DNA from: Streptomyces sp. PsTaAH-137
Lineage (GTDB): Bacteria; Actinomycetota; Actinomycetes; Streptomycetales; Streptomycetaceae
Reading direction: 5' to 3'
NCBI RefSeq assembly: GCF_003259365.1
Contig: NZ_QLLY01000004.1
Location: 124,001-188,000, forward strand
DNA: 64,000 bases
Positions 25,506-34,448 of this stretch are shown piece after piece; the first letter of the stretch is position 1, and every line of letters starts with the position of its first letter. The translations under genes and the position numbers were made by a program. The notes under the pieces are model-generated. The model was not told where the DNA came from. It searched no databases and saw only the letters and a list, made by a program, of their open reading frames with translations.

Positions 25506-26396
25506 ATGACCACACAGGCCGAGCTGGCCACCCGCTTCGAGGCCGAGCGCGGGCGGCTGCGTTCCGTCGCGTACCGGATGCTCGGGTCGCTGACCGAGGC
25601 GGAGGACGCGGTCCAGGAGGGGTGGCTGCGGCTGCAACGGGCCGACGACGGCGAGGTCCGCAACCTCGGCGGCTGGCTGACGACCGTCGTCGGGCGGATC
25701 TGCCTCGACATGCTGCGGGCCCGGTCCACGCGCCGCGAGGAGCCGCTGGAGGAGGGGGGCGGCGGTGAGTTCCGGCTGCCGGATCCGGTGGTCAGGCCCG
25801 CCGACCCGGTCCACGAGGCCGAACTGGCCGACACCGTGGGGCTCGCGCTGCTGGTCGTGCTCGACACACTCGCGCCCGCCGAGCGGCTGGCGTTCGTGCT
25901 GCACGACATGTTCGCCGTGCCGTTCGAGGAACTCGCGCCGATCGTGGAGCGCACGCCCGCGGCGACCCGGCAGCTGGCCAGCCGCGCGCGCCGCCGCGTG
26001 CAGGGCGCCACCGCGCCGGCCGACACCGGTCTGGCCCGCCAGCGCGAGGTGATCGACGCCTGGGTCTCCGCGACCCGCGCCGGTGACTTCGAGGCGCTGC
26101 TCGAACTCCTCGACCCGGACGTGCTGCTCCGGGTCGACCAGGGCCCGGGCACGGCGGCGCTGCTGGTGCGCGGCGCCCTCAAGGTGGCCGGTCAGGCGGC
26201 GCTGTACGGGCGGATGGCCCCGGACACCTTCGCGGCGTTCGTCGGCGACGGCGTCGGCATGGTGGCGGCGCCCGGCGGCAAGGTGGTCACCGTCGGCTGG
26301 TTCACCTTCCGCGCGGGCCGGGTCGTGGGCGTCGACATCATCGCCGACCCGGACCGGATCGCGGCGCTCGGCATCGACTGGCCCGCGGACCGGTGA
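25506..26396 (+). CDS. ECF41/SigJ-type sigma factor with SnoaL-like extension
   Basis: 296 aa. Sigma region 2 (RSVAYRMLGSLTEAEDAVQEGWLRL) and region 4 (RTPAATRQLASRARRRV) are followed by a C-terminal SnoaL-like domain of about 110 residues (VIDAWVSATRAGDFEALLELL). It ends with a DPDRI motif equivalent to the NPDKL motif of ECF41. In that group the fused domain replaces an anti-sigma factor. The usual partner, a carboxymuconolactone-decarboxylase or oxidoreductase gene, is not adjacent. Confidence 0.88.
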   Translation: MTTQAELATRFEAERGRLRSVAYRMLGSLTEAEDAVQEGWLRLQRADDGEVRNLGGWLTTVVGRICLDMLRARSTRREEPLEEGGGGEFRLPDPVVRPADPVHEAELADTVGLALLVVLDTLAPAERLAFVLHDMFAVPFEELAPIVERTPAATRQLASRARRRVQGATAPADTGLARQREVIDAWVSATRAGDFEALLELLDPDVLLRVDQGPGTAALLVRGALKVAGQAALYGRMAPDTFAAFVGDGVGMVAAPGGKVVTVGWFTFRAGRVVGVDIIADPDRIAALGIDWPADR

Positions 26397-26400
26397 ACCA

Positions 26401-27231
26401 CTAGATCAGTCCGTGTTCGCGCAGGTAGTCGAGCTGGGCCAGGACGGACAGCTCGGCCGCCGGCCACAGGGAGCGGTCCACGTCCGCGTACACGTGGGCG
26501 ACGACCGCGGCGGACGTCGTGTGCCCGTCCTCGACGGCGGTCTCCACCTGGGCGAGCCGGTGGGCGCGGTGCGCGAGGTAGAACTCGACGGCGCCCTGGG
26601 CGTCCTCCAGGACCGGTCCGTGCCCGGGCAGCACCGTGTGCACCCCGTCGTCGACCGTGAGCGAGCGCAGCCGGCGCAGGGTGTCGAGGTAGTCGCCGAG
26701 GCGGCCGTCCGGGTGCGCGACGACCGTCGTGCCCCGGCCGAGGACGGTGTCGCCGGTCAACACGGCCTGATCGGCGGGCAGATGGAAGCTCAGCGAGTCG
26801 GCGGTGTGGCCGGGGGTGGGGACGACGCGCAGTTCCAGGCCGCCGGTCGTGACGACGTCACCGGCCGCGAGGCCCTCGTCGCCGAGGCGCAGCGCCGGGT
26901 CGAGCGCGCGCACCTTCGTGCCGGTCAGCTCGGCGAACCGGCCCGCGCCCTCGGCGTGGTCGGGGTGGCCGTGCGTGAGGAGAGTGAGCGCGATGCGGCG
27001 GCCGGCCTTCTCGGCGACGGCGATCACGTTCTTCAGGTGGCCGTCGTCGAGCGGGCCCGGGTCGATCACGACGGCGAGGTCGCTGTCGGGTTCGGCGACG
27101 ATCCAGGTGTTGGTGCCGTCGAGGGTCATCGCGGAGGCGTTCGGCGCGAGCACGTTGACGGCGCGGGCGGTGGCGGGGCCGGACAGCACCCCGCCGCGCG
27201 GCTGGCCGGGCAGGGCGGCGGCTTCGGTCAT
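26401..27231 (-). CDS. MBL-fold hydrolase (LACTB2/glyoxalase II-like)
   Basis: 276 aa. Metallo-beta-lactamase motifs are LTHGHPDHAEG, PGHTADSLSFHL, LTGDTVLGRG and VLPGHGP, a two-metal hydrolase. The C-terminal helical region resembles LACTB2-type MBL proteins, which include RNases and thioesterases; the substrate is unknown. It starts 3 bp after the NUDIX stop, so the two are almost certainly one operon, and converges with the sigma gene with a 4-bp gap. Confidence 0.85.
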   Translation of the reverse strand: MTEAAALPGQPRGGVLSGPATARAVNVLAPNASAMTLDGTNTWIVAEPDSDLAVVIDPGPLDDGHLKNVIAVAEKAGRRIALTLLTHGHPDHAEGAGRFAELTGTKVRALDPALRLGDEGLAAGDVVTTGGLELRVVPTPGHTADSLSFHLPADQAVLTGDTVLGRGTTVVAHPDGRLGDYLDTLRRLRSLTVDDGVHTVLPGHGPVLEDAQGAVEFYLAHRAHRLAQVETAVEDGHTTSAAVVAHVYADVDRSLWPAAELSVLAQLDYLREHGLI

Positions 27232-27234
27232 CGG

Positions 27235-28110
27235 TCAGTTGCTCCCGCCGGTCGGAATGTGCTTGGTGAACTCCTCGTGCCCCGGCCAGGACAGCACCAC
27301 CTCGCCCGCCTCCAGCCGGGCCTGCGCCAGTACGGGCGTCAGGTCGCGCCCCTCGGCCCCGGCCAGGGCGTCGTGGGCGGCCGGGTACGCGGTGAGGGTG
27401 CGCAGGGTCGCGATGGTGGGCGGCATCATCGTCAACTCGCCCTGGTCGTACGCGGCGGCGGCCCGCTCGGGGCGGATCCACACGGTGCGGTCGGCCTCGG
27501 AGGAGTCGTCGCTGGTGCGCTGGCCGGCCGGGAGCACGGCCGCGAAGAACCAGGTGTCGTAGCGGCGCGGCTCGAACTCGGGGGTGATCCAGCGGGCCCA
27601 CGCGCCGAGCAGGTCGGAGCGCAGCACCAGGCCGCGCCGGTCCAGGAACTCGGCGAAGGACAGATCGCGGGCGATCAGCGCCTGCCGGGCTTCCTGCCAC
27701 TGGTCGCCGGTGGTGTCGTCGACGACGCTGTCCGGGGTCGGGCCGGCGAGCAGTACGCCCGCCTCCTCGAAGGTCTCGCGCACGGCCGCGCAGACGATCG
27801 CCTGGGCGTCCTTCTCCGGCACGCCGAGCCGCTCGGCCCACGTCTGCCGGGAGGGGCCCGCCCAGCGCACCTGCCGGTCGTCGTCGCGCGGGTCGACGCC
27901 GCCGCCGGGGTACGCGTACGCACCGGCCGCGAAGGCCATCGACGTCCGTCTGCGCAGCATGTGCACTTCCAGGCCGCCGGAGGCGCCCGGGGCGTCCCTG
28001 AGCAGCATGACGGTGGCGGCGCGGCGCGGGGTCGCGGCCGTCAGTGTGCCGGCGGCGAGGGCGCGGATGCGTTCCGGCCACTCAGGGGGGTACCACTGGC
28101 CGTTGGACAT
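27235..28110 (-). CDS. NUDIX hydrolase (NUDT19-like)
   Basis: 291 aa. A first segment, RRAATVMLLRD, then FAAGAYAYPGGGVD, leads after an insertion to the NUDIX helix AAVRETFEEAGVLL. The insertion between GG and RExxEE is the mark of NUDT19/RP2-type acyl-CoA or CoA diphosphatases. With the co-transcribed MBL hydrolase it may act on acyl-CoA metabolites, which is inference. A palindromic repeat lies upstream at 28192-28235. Confidence 0.82.
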   Translation of the reverse strand: MSNGQWYPPEWPERIRALAAGTLTAATPRRAATVMLLRDAPGASGGLEVHMLRRRTSMAFAAGAYAYPGGGVDPRDDDRQVRWAGPSRQTWAERLGVPEKDAQAIVCAAVRETFEEAGVLLAGPTPDSVVDDTTGDQWQEARQALIARDLSFAEFLDRRGLVLRSDLLGAWARWITPEFEPRRYDTWFFAAVLPAGQRTSDDSSEADRTVWIRPERAAAAYDQGELTMMPPTIATLRTLTAYPAAHDALAGAEGRDLTPVLAQARLEAGEVVLSWPGHEEFTKHIPTGGSN

Positions 28111-28191
28111 GGCCGGAGGCTATCCCGACTCGACGGGATGTTCGAGAGGCGATTCGCCGAGCGCGGGCCGGTGGCCGCTTCTCGCGCAGTT

Positions 28192-28235
28192 CCCCGCGCC
28201 CCTGAAACGAGCTTCGCTCGTCCAGGGGCGCGGGG
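28192..28235 (-). repeat. GC-rich palindromic repeat (family copy 1), likely terminator of the DUF4177-RidA operon
   Basis: CCCCGCGCCCCTG (28192-28204) is complementary to 28223-28235. The loop holds a second hairpin, ACGAGC-TTC-GCTCGT. It starts 9 bp after the RidA stop codon on the minus strand. The GCGCAGTTCCCCGCGCCCCTG core at 28184-28204 recurs at 51034-51296 and 54101-54254. Confidence 0.85.
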
Positions 28236-28243
28236 TTCGTGAC

Positions 28244-28717
28244 TCAGGCCTCCGGAACCAGCTCCACCTGGATCTCGACCTCGACCGGCGAGTCCAGCGG
28301 CAGCACCGCGACGCCGACGGCGCTGCGGGCGTGCACGCCCTTGTCGCCGAGGACCTCGCCGAGCAGCTCGCTGGCGCCGTTGATGACACCGGGCTGCCCG
28401 GTGAAGTCGGCGGCGGAGGCGACGAAGCCGACGACCTTCACGACACGCGCGATGCGGTCCAGGTCACCGGCGACGGACTTCACGGCGGCCAGCGCGTTCA
28501 GCGCGCAGATCCGCGACAGCTCCTTGGCCTCGTCGGCGGTGACCTCGGCGCCGACCTTGCCGGTCAGCGTCAGCTTGCCGTCGACCATCGGGAGCTGCCC
28601 GGCCGTGAACACGTAGACACCGGACCGCACGGCCGGCTGGTACGCGGCGACCGGCGGCACGACGGGCGGCAGGGTCAGGCCCAGCTCGGCGAGCCGCGCC
28701 TCCACCGCGCCGCTCAC
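28244..28717 (-). CDS. RidA family protein
   Basis: 157 aa from GTG 28717, overlapping the DUF4177 stop (GTGA). The YjgF/RidA fold is indicated by SGVYVFTAGQLPM, RICALNALAAVKS and HARSAVGVAVLPLDSPVEVEIQVEL. It belongs to the longer RidA-like subfamily with NAL and SAVGV motifs rather than the archetypal enamine deaminase with its Arg-105 motif. It may deaminate reactive imines or do something else. Confidence 0.82.
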   Translation of the reverse strand: MSGAVEARLAELGLTLPPVVPPVAAYQPAVRSGVYVFTAGQLPMVDGKLTLTGKVGAEVTADEAKELSRICALNALAAVKSVAGDLDRIARVVKVVGFVASAADFTGQPGVINGASELLGEVLGDKGVHARSAVGVAVLPLDSPVEVEIQVELVPEA

Positions 28718-28878
28718 GCGCTCTTCTCCCGCTTCAGGTACGCCACCAGCTGCTCGGGGTTGTTCGGTCCGGGCACGACCTGGACGAGCTCCCAGCCGTC
28801 CTCGCCCCAGGTGTCCAGGATCTGCTTCGTCGCGTGCACCAGCAGCGGCACAGTCGCGTACTCCCACTTCTTAGCCAT
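28714..28878 (-). CDS. DUF4177 small protein
   Basis: 54 aa (MAKKWEYATVPLLVHATKQI...). The WEYATVP start and WGEDGWELVQVVPG segment identify DUF4177. It is cytoplasmic with no membrane segment and translationally coupled to the RidA gene. The divergent ArsA-like pair starts 86 bp away. DUF4177 next to ArsA-like ATPases and wblA/whiB4 is a conserved actinobacterial arrangement as I remember it. Function unknown. Confidence 0.85.
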   Translation of the reverse strand: MAKKWEYATVPLLVHATKQILDTWGEDGWELVQVVPGPNNPEQLVAYLKREKSA

Positions 28879-28963
28879 GGGGCCGACTGTAGCCGCCGAA
28901 GTCAGGTGCGTCGTTCCGGAGGCTGCTGCGTGATCGGGCCGCGTTCTGGTTACGCTCGAATAC

Positions 28964-29923
28964 GTGAGCAGGCTCCAGGTCGTCAGCGGCAAGGGCGGTA
29001 CCGGAAAGACCACGGTCGCCGCCGCACTCGCGCTCGCCCTCGCGACGAAGGGCAAGCGCACTCTCCTGGTGGAGGTGGAGGGCAGGCAGGGCATCGCACA
29101 GCTCTTTGAGACGGAGACACTCCCCTACGAGGAGCGGAAGATCGCCGTCGCGCCCGGCGGCGGGGAGGTGTACGCGCTCGCCATCGATCCGGAACTGGCG
29201 CTGCTGGACTACCTCCAGATGTTCTACAAGCTGGGCGGCGCCGGCCGCGCCCTGAAGAAGCTGGGCGCGATCGACTTCGCCACGACCATCGCGCCGGGCC
29301 TCAGGGACGTACTCCTGACCGGCAAGGCGTGCGAGGCCGTCCGGCGCAAGGACAAGCAGGGCCGGTACGCGTACGACTACGTGGTGATGGACGCCCCGCC
29401 CACCGGGCGCATCACCCGCTTCCTGAACGTGAACGACGAGGTCGCCGGGCTGGCCAGGATGGGCCCGATACACAATCAGGCCCAGGCGGTCATGCGGGTC
29501 ATCAAGTCCCCGCAGACCGAGGTGCACCTCGTGACCCTCCTGGAGGAGATGCCGGTGCAGGAGACCCTCGACGGGGTCGCCGAACTGCGCGCCGCGCAGC
29601 TGCCCGTAGGACGGATCATGGTGAACATGGTGCGACCCGCGCTCCTGGGGGAACCCGCACTGGCGCTGACCCGTTCACCGTCGGTCGCGCCGGAGGTCAC
29701 CGGGGCCCTGACGGCGGCCGGGCTCAGCGGCGCGAAGCGGCTCGTGGGGCCGCTGCTCGCGCAGGCCGAGGAGTACGCGGAGCGGTACGTCCTGGAGCGC
29801 GCCCAGCGCGAGCTGCTCACCGGGGCGGAGCTGCCGCTGCACGAACTCCCGCTGCTCACCGAGGGGTTGGACCTCGCGGGCCTGTACACGCTCGCCGAGG
29901 AACTGCGACAGCAAGGGATCTGA
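28964..29923 (+). CDS. ArsA/Get3-like ATPase, first of pair (BagA-like)
   Basis: 319 aa from GTG 28964. The deviant P-loop VSGKGGTGKTT keeps the signature lysine, and DAPPTGRITRFLN is the switch II equivalent (DxAPTGHTLR in Get3). It lacks a second ATPase domain and so must dimerise. It is followed after 12 bp by the second ATPase. The pair next to a WhiB4/WblA gene and a class A PBP matches Rv3679-Rv3680 (BagA/BagB) of mycobacteria, a heterodimer reported to help cells handle metabolic stress. A TACGCT box close to the start suggests a short leader. Confidence 0.87.
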   Translation: MSRLQVVSGKGGTGKTTVAAALALALATKGKRTLLVEVEGRQGIAQLFETETLPYEERKIAVAPGGGEVYALAIDPELALLDYLQMFYKLGGAGRALKKLGAIDFATTIAPGLRDVLLTGKACEAVRRKDKQGRYAYDYVVMDAPPTGRITRFLNVNDEVAGLARMGPIHNQAQAVMRVIKSPQTEVHLVTLLEEMPVQETLDGVAELRAAQLPVGRIMVNMVRPALLGEPALALTRSPSVAPEVTGALTAAGLSGAKRLVGPLLAQAEEYAERYVLERAQRELLTGAELPLHELPLLTEGLDLAGLYTLAEELRQQGI

Positions 29924-29935
29924 GGGACCGCTTCG

Positions 29936-31201
29936 ATGACGCTGAACCCTGCAGGCGCGCTCGACATCGACCCGCTGCTCGACGACCCGGCCACCCGCAT
30001 CGTGGTCTGCTGCGGCTCCGGCGGGGTCGGCAAGACCACCACCGCCGCCGCGCTCGGCCTGCGCGCCGCCGAGCGCGGCCGCAAGGTCGTCGTGCTGACC
30101 ATCGACCCGGCCCGGCGCCTCGCCCAGTCGATGGGCATCGACTCCCTGGACAACGTGCCGCGCCGGGTGAAGGGCGTCGAGGCGACCGGCGACGCGGCCG
30201 GCGGTGAGCTGCACGCCATGATGCTCGACATGAAGCGCACCTTCGACGAGATCGTCGAGGCGCACGCGGACGGCGAGCGGGCCGAGGCGATCCTGAACAA
30301 CCCCTTCTACCAGTCGCTCTCCGCGGGCTTCGCCGGCACGCAGGAGTACATGGCGATGGAGAAGCTGGGCCAGCTCAGGGCCCGGGACACCTGGGACCTG
30401 ATCGTCGTCGACACCCCGCCGTCCCGCTCGGCGCTGGACTTCCTGGACGCGCCCAAGCGGCTCGGCTCGTTCCTCGACGGCAAGCTGATCCGCGTCCTGA
30501 TGGCCCCCGCGAAGGTCGGCGGCCGGGCCGGGATGAAGTTCCTGAACGTCGGGATGTCGATGATGACGGGCGCGCTCGGCAAGCTCCTCGGCGGGCAGCT
30601 GCTGCGTGACGTACAGACGTTCGTGGCCGCGATGGACACCATGTTCGGCGGATTCCGTACGCGCGCGGACGCCACGTACAAGCTCCTCCAGGCGCCCGGC
30701 ACCGCCTTCCTCGTCGTCGCCGCGCCCGAGCGGGACGCGCTGCGCGAGGCCGCGTACTTCGTGGAACGCCTGGCCGCGGAGCGGATGCCGCTCGCCGGTC
30801 TGGTGCTGAACCGGGTGCACGGCAGCGGCGCCGACCGGCTCTCCGCCGAGCGGGCGCTGGCCGCCGCGGAAAATCTTGACGAGCGCGGCATTGTGGATCA
30901 GGCGCCCGGGAAGGAAGAGGTGCGTACGCCTTCCGATCCCGCGTCCGGCTCCCCCGCCGCAGCGGAGACTCCCGCACACCCCAGCACCGAGCAATTGACC
31001 GCGGGACTTCTGCGGTTGCACGCCGAGCGGATGCGGCTCGTCGCGCGTGAACAGCGCACGCGTGACCGCTTCACCGCGCTCCACCCCGAGGTCGCCGTGG
31101 CCGAGATCGCGGCGCTGCCCGGCGATGTGCACGACCTGGCAGGCCTCAGGGACATCGGAGACCGGCTCGCGGCCGGTGGCACTCCGGCCGGAGCTGAGTG
31201 A
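29936..31201 (+). CDS. ArsA/Get3-like ATPase, second of pair (BagB-like)
   Basis: 421 aa. The P-loop is CCGSGGVGKTT: the nucleotide-binding lysine remains but the Get3 signature lysine is Ser. Switch I is TIDPARRLAQSMGI and switch II VVDTPPSRSALDFLD. The hydrophobic and methionine-rich MSMMTGALGKLL region resembles a client groove. A C-terminal extension of about 100 residues with a Pro/Ala/Ser linker is not present in the first subunit. Probably forms a heterodimer with the preceding protein. Confidence 0.87.
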   Translation: MTLNPAGALDIDPLLDDPATRIVVCCGSGGVGKTTTAAALGLRAAERGRKVVVLTIDPARRLAQSMGIDSLDNVPRRVKGVEATGDAAGGELHAMMLDMKRTFDEIVEAHADGERAEAILNNPFYQSLSAGFAGTQEYMAMEKLGQLRARDTWDLIVVDTPPSRSALDFLDAPKRLGSFLDGKLIRVLMAPAKVGGRAGMKFLNVGMSMMTGALGKLLGGQLLRDVQTFVAAMDTMFGGFRTRADATYKLLQAPGTAFLVVAAPERDALREAAYFVERLAAERMPLAGLVLNRVHGSGADRLSAERALAAAENLDERGIVDQAPGKEEVRTPSDPASGSPAAAETPAHPSTEQLTAGLLRLHAERMRLVAREQRTRDRFTALHPEVAVAEIAALPGDVHDLAGLRDIGDRLAAGGTPAGAE

Positions 31202-31238
31202 GCCGTACGCGCCCGCACGTCGGCCGTGCGGTCGCGGC

Positions 31239-31260
31239 CCGGAGCCGGTCAGGGCTCCGG
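31239..31260. terminator. Bidirectional hairpin between ArsA-like gene and wblA
   Basis: CCGGAGCC (31239-31246) pairs with GGCTCCGG (31253-31260), 6-nt loop, within the 91-bp gap between convergent genes. Confidence 0.6.
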
Positions 31261-31292
31261 TACTCGTGTGTACGAAAGGGTGCGGCGCCGTC

Positions 31293-31637
31293 CTATCCGA
31301 CGGCGGCGAACCTCTCGTACGTCTCGTCGTTGTCGAGCTCCGCGGGCAGCAGGCCCGCACTGCGCTCGTACTCCGTACGCGCCGTCTCCAGCAGCCGGCG
31401 CCACGAGGTGACGGTCGGACGCCTGCGCAGCAGTGCCCGGCGCTCCCGCTCCGTCATGCCACCCCACACACCGAACTCGACGCGATTGTCGAGCGCGTCC
31501 GCTAGGCACTCGGTCCGCACGGGACATCCCGTGCACACCGCTTTCGCCCGGTTCTGCGCTGCTCCTTGAACGAACAGTTCATCCGGATCGGTAGTGCGGC
31601 AGGCCGCCTGCGCACTCCAGTCGACTACCCAGCCCAT
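31293..31637 (-). CDS. wblA: WhiB-like regulator WblA
   Basis: 114 aa from ATG 31637 with a GGAGAGGA site; an earlier GTG at 31694 lacks one, and known WblA is about 112 aa. Four [4Fe-4S] cysteines are seen in AQAACRTTDP, AVCTGCPVRTEC, followed by the GVWGG turn and a basic C-terminus (ERERRALLRRRP) for DNA binding. WblA is a conserved Streptomyces regulator of the aerial hyphae-to-spore transition and a repressor of antibiotic production (WhiB4 counterpart). It is divergent from the PBP gene across a long leader region. Confidence 0.95.
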   Translation of the reverse strand: MGWVVDWSAQAACRTTDPDELFVQGAAQNRAKAVCTGCPVRTECLADALDNRVEFGVWGGMTERERRALLRRRPTVTSWRRLLETARTEYERSAGLLPAELDNDETYERFAAVG

Positions 31638-32098
31638 ACCGGCGCCGTCCTCTCCCGAATCGAGGCTCCCCCACGGCGGCAGCGGCATATTCACCGCCGC
31701 CAGTTGAGGACGTTACGGAAGGTGGGCACAGCGCAACACCCCCTTCGGGCCCAATCTTGAATGGCCCGAACGGACTATGCGTAAGCGGCAGATCACCCGA
31801 CGGAGTGACCGGGAGACATGCGTAACAACCCCGGCAAATATGGACACTTCACTTGCGTCACAACGGGCGTCGGGTGACACACGAGGCGGTTTCGGACAGC
31901 TTCCGGGCCCTGCGCGAGGGGTCGCGGCAGGCACAGGAATGACTACAAGAGGCACGTCAGAGGTAAGGAAAGAAGTGCCGGGAACGTTTCGGGGCCGTCC
32001 CACGTCTTGATACGAGACCGCACTGCTGTGACAGTTGAGTGCAGCTTAGGCCAAGGCATATACGCCTGTCCGGAGAATCAGAACGTAGGCTGCCCTGC
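31638..32098. other. 461-bp divergent intergenic region, wblA / PBP
   Basis: Relatively AT-rich, with short inverted GTCAC/GTGAC-type half-sites around 31800-31885 that could serve developmental regulators. It probably holds a long wblA 5' leader and the PBP promoter. No open frame is convincing. Confidence 0.5.
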
Positions 32099-34351
32099 AT
32101 GGGAAAGAAGCGCTCGGCCGGTGACGGCGGCGGTATGTCGCCGGCTCAACAGGCCGCCAAGTTCCTCGGTGTCAGCGTGCTCGCGGGAGCCGTGCTCGCC
32201 GGAATCGCGCTGCCCGCCGCGGGCGCGCTCGGCCTGGCCGCGAAGGGCTCGGTCGAGGAATTCGACGAGACCCCGGCCGCACTGAAGCAGCCGCCGCTCA
32301 GCCAGCGCACCACGATCCTGGACGCCCAGGGCGGGAAGCTCGCGACGGTCTACGACCGCGACCGCACCGTGGTGAAGCTCGACGAGATCTCCCCGTACAT
32401 GCAGAAGGCGATCGTCGCGATCGAGGACTCGCGCTTCTTCGAGCACGGGGCCATCGACGCGAAGGGCATCCTGCGCGCCATCAACGCGAACGCGCGGGGC
32501 GGCGGCGTCGCCCAGGGCGCGTCCACCCTCACCCAGCAGTACGTGAAGAACGTGTTCATGGAGGAGGCGGGCGACGACCCGACGAAGCTGGCGCAGGCCA
32601 CCCAGCAGACGATCGGGCGCAAGGTCCGCGAGCTGAAGTACGCGATCCAGATCGAGAAGGACCTCGGCAAGAAGAAGATCCTCTCCAACTACCTGAACAT
32701 CACGTACTTCGGTCAGCAGGCGTACGGCGTCGAGGCCGCGTCCCAGCGCTACTTCTCCAAGTCGGCCAAGGACCTGACGGTCCAGGAGGCCGCGCTCCTC
32801 GCGGGCATCGTCCAGTCGCCGAGCCGCTACGACCCGGTCAACGACGAGGCCGAGGCGAAGAAGCGGCGCAACGTCGTGCTCCAGCGCATGGCCGACGTCC
32901 ACGACATCTCGCAGGCCGAGGCCGACAAGGCCAAGCAGACGGCCCTCGGGCTGAAGGTCAGCAAGCCGCAGAACGGCTGCATCACCGCGGTCAAGGGCGC
33001 GGCCTTCTTCTGCGACTACGTCGAGCAGGTCGTGAAGAACGACCCGGCCTTCGGCAAGACGAAGGAAGCGCGCGCCAAGCTCTGGAGCCGCGGCGGTCTG
33101 ACCGTCCGGACGACGCTGGACCCGCAGGCCCAGGAATCGGTCCAGGCCTCCATCAAGAGCAACGTGTACCAGACGGACTCGGTCGCCACGGCAGTCACGC
33201 TCGTCGAGCCGGGCAGCGGCAAGATCCTCGGCATGGGCCAGTCGAAGCCGTACGGCTACGGCAAGAACGAGACGTCGATCAACTACTCGGTGAACTCGGC
33301 CTACCACGGCTCCAACTACGGTTTCCCGACCGGTTCGACGTTCAAGCCGTTCCTGGCGGCGGCCGCGCTGGAGAACGGCACGCCGATCACCCAGCAGTTC
33401 CCGGCGCCGTACCAGATGCCGTACCCGGACACCGTGCAGACGTGCAGCGGCAAGCCGTGGACCAACGACGGCGGCTACAAGCTGGAGAACGAGAACGAGT
33501 CGGAGTCCGGCCCCTATCGCCTCAAGGAGGCGATGGAGAAGTCCATCAACACGTACTTCGTGGAGATGCTCGCCGACACCGGCATGTGCCCGGTCGTGAA
33601 GATGACCGACAAGCTCGGCGTGGTCCAGGGCAACGGCACGAAGGTGCCCGAGGTGCCCTCGTCGATGACCCTCGGTTCGACGGGTCTGTCGCCGCTGACG
33701 ATGGCCTCCGCGTACGCCGCGTTCGCCAACGAGGGCACGTACTGCACCCCGATCGCCATCCAGTCGATCACGGACGCCAACGGCAAGTCGCTGGCCGTCC
33801 CGAAGTCGAAGTGCTCGCGCGCCATGTCGACGCAGACCGCGGACAAGATCAATACGCTGCTCAGCGGTGTGACCGACTCCGGTACGGGCCAGCAGGCCGG
33901 CCTCTCCGACCGGGACAACGCCGGCAAGACGGGTACGACGGACGCCCGTAAGAACGCCTGGTTCGTCGGCTACACGCCGAACCTGTCGGGCGCCGTCTGG
34001 GTCGGCAGCGCCTCGCAGGGCGTCGAGATGACCAACATCACCATCGGCGGCCGCTACCACGACAAGGTCTACGGCGCCGACACGCCCGGCCCGATCTGGC
34101 GGTCGGCCATGACCGGCGCCCTGTCCGGCAAGGAGGCCCCGGGCTTCACCATGGTCGACATCCCCGACCCGGACAAGGGCAAGGACAAGGACAAGAACAA
34201 GGGCGACCAGGGCGGCGACCAGGGCCAGGGCGACGCCAAGCCCGGCGACACCGACCCCGATCCGACCTTCCCCGACGGGCTGTTCCAGGGCCAGGGGAAC
34301 GGCGGGAACGACAACGGCGGGAACGGGAACGGCGGCGGCTGGGGCCGTTAG
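32099..34351 (+). CDS. Bifunctional class A penicillin-binding protein
   Basis: 750 aa from ATG 32099. A cytoplasmic N-terminus and one transmembrane segment (FLGVSVLAGAVLAGIALPAAG) precede a GT51 glycosyltransferase (IEDSRFFEH with catalytic Glu about 109; GASTLTQQYVKN). The transpeptidase domain has STFK (about 412), SIN and KTGT (about 608). It polymerises and crosslinks peptidoglycan. The C-terminus is a low-complexity Asp/Lys then Gly/Asn-rich tail (DKGKDKDKNKG, GGNDNGG) without PASTA domains. Its position next to wblA mirrors ponA2-whiB4 in mycobacteria. Confidence 0.94.
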   Translation: MGKKRSAGDGGGMSPAQQAAKFLGVSVLAGAVLAGIALPAAGALGLAAKGSVEEFDETPAALKQPPLSQRTTILDAQGGKLATVYDRDRTVVKLDEISPYMQKAIVAIEDSRFFEHGAIDAKGILRAINANARGGGVAQGASTLTQQYVKNVFMEEAGDDPTKLAQATQQTIGRKVRELKYAIQIEKDLGKKKILSNYLNITYFGQQAYGVEAASQRYFSKSAKDLTVQEAALLAGIVQSPSRYDPVNDEAEAKKRRNVVLQRMADVHDISQAEADKAKQTALGLKVSKPQNGCITAVKGAAFFCDYVEQVVKNDPAFGKTKEARAKLWSRGGLTVRTTLDPQAQESVQASIKSNVYQTDSVATAVTLVEPGSGKILGMGQSKPYGYGKNETSINYSVNSAYHGSNYGFPTGSTFKPFLAAAALENGTPITQQFPAPYQMPYPDTVQTCSGKPWTNDGGYKLENENESESGPYRLKEAMEKSINTYFVEMLADTGMCPVVKMTDKLGVVQGNGTKVPEVPSSMTLGSTGLSPLTMASAYAAFANEGTYCTPIAIQSITDANGKSLAVPKSKCSRAMSTQTADKINTLLSGVTDSGTGQQAGLSDRDNAGKTGTTDARKNAWFVGYTPNLSGAVWVGSASQGVEMTNITIGGRYHDKVYGADTPGPIWRSAMTGALSGKEAPGFTMVDIPDPDKGKDKDKNKGDQGGDQGQGDAKPGDTDPDPTFPDGLFQGQGNGGNDNGGNGNGGGWGR

Positions 34352-34369
34352 CCCCCGCCTCCGGAACTG

Positions 34370-34402
34370 AAAGGGGCGCCCCCCGACGGGGGCGCCCCTT
34401 TT
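34370..34402 (+). terminator. Intrinsic terminator after PBP gene
   Basis: A 14-bp perfect stem (34370-34383 with 34388-34401), 4-nt loop, flanked by A and T runs, so it can work in both directions. It lies between the PBP gene and the convergent yqeY gene. Confidence 0.9.
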
Positions 34403-34448
34403 CCGGCTTTCCGGGTTTCCGGTTGCCCGGCCTCTCCGGTTCTCCGCC

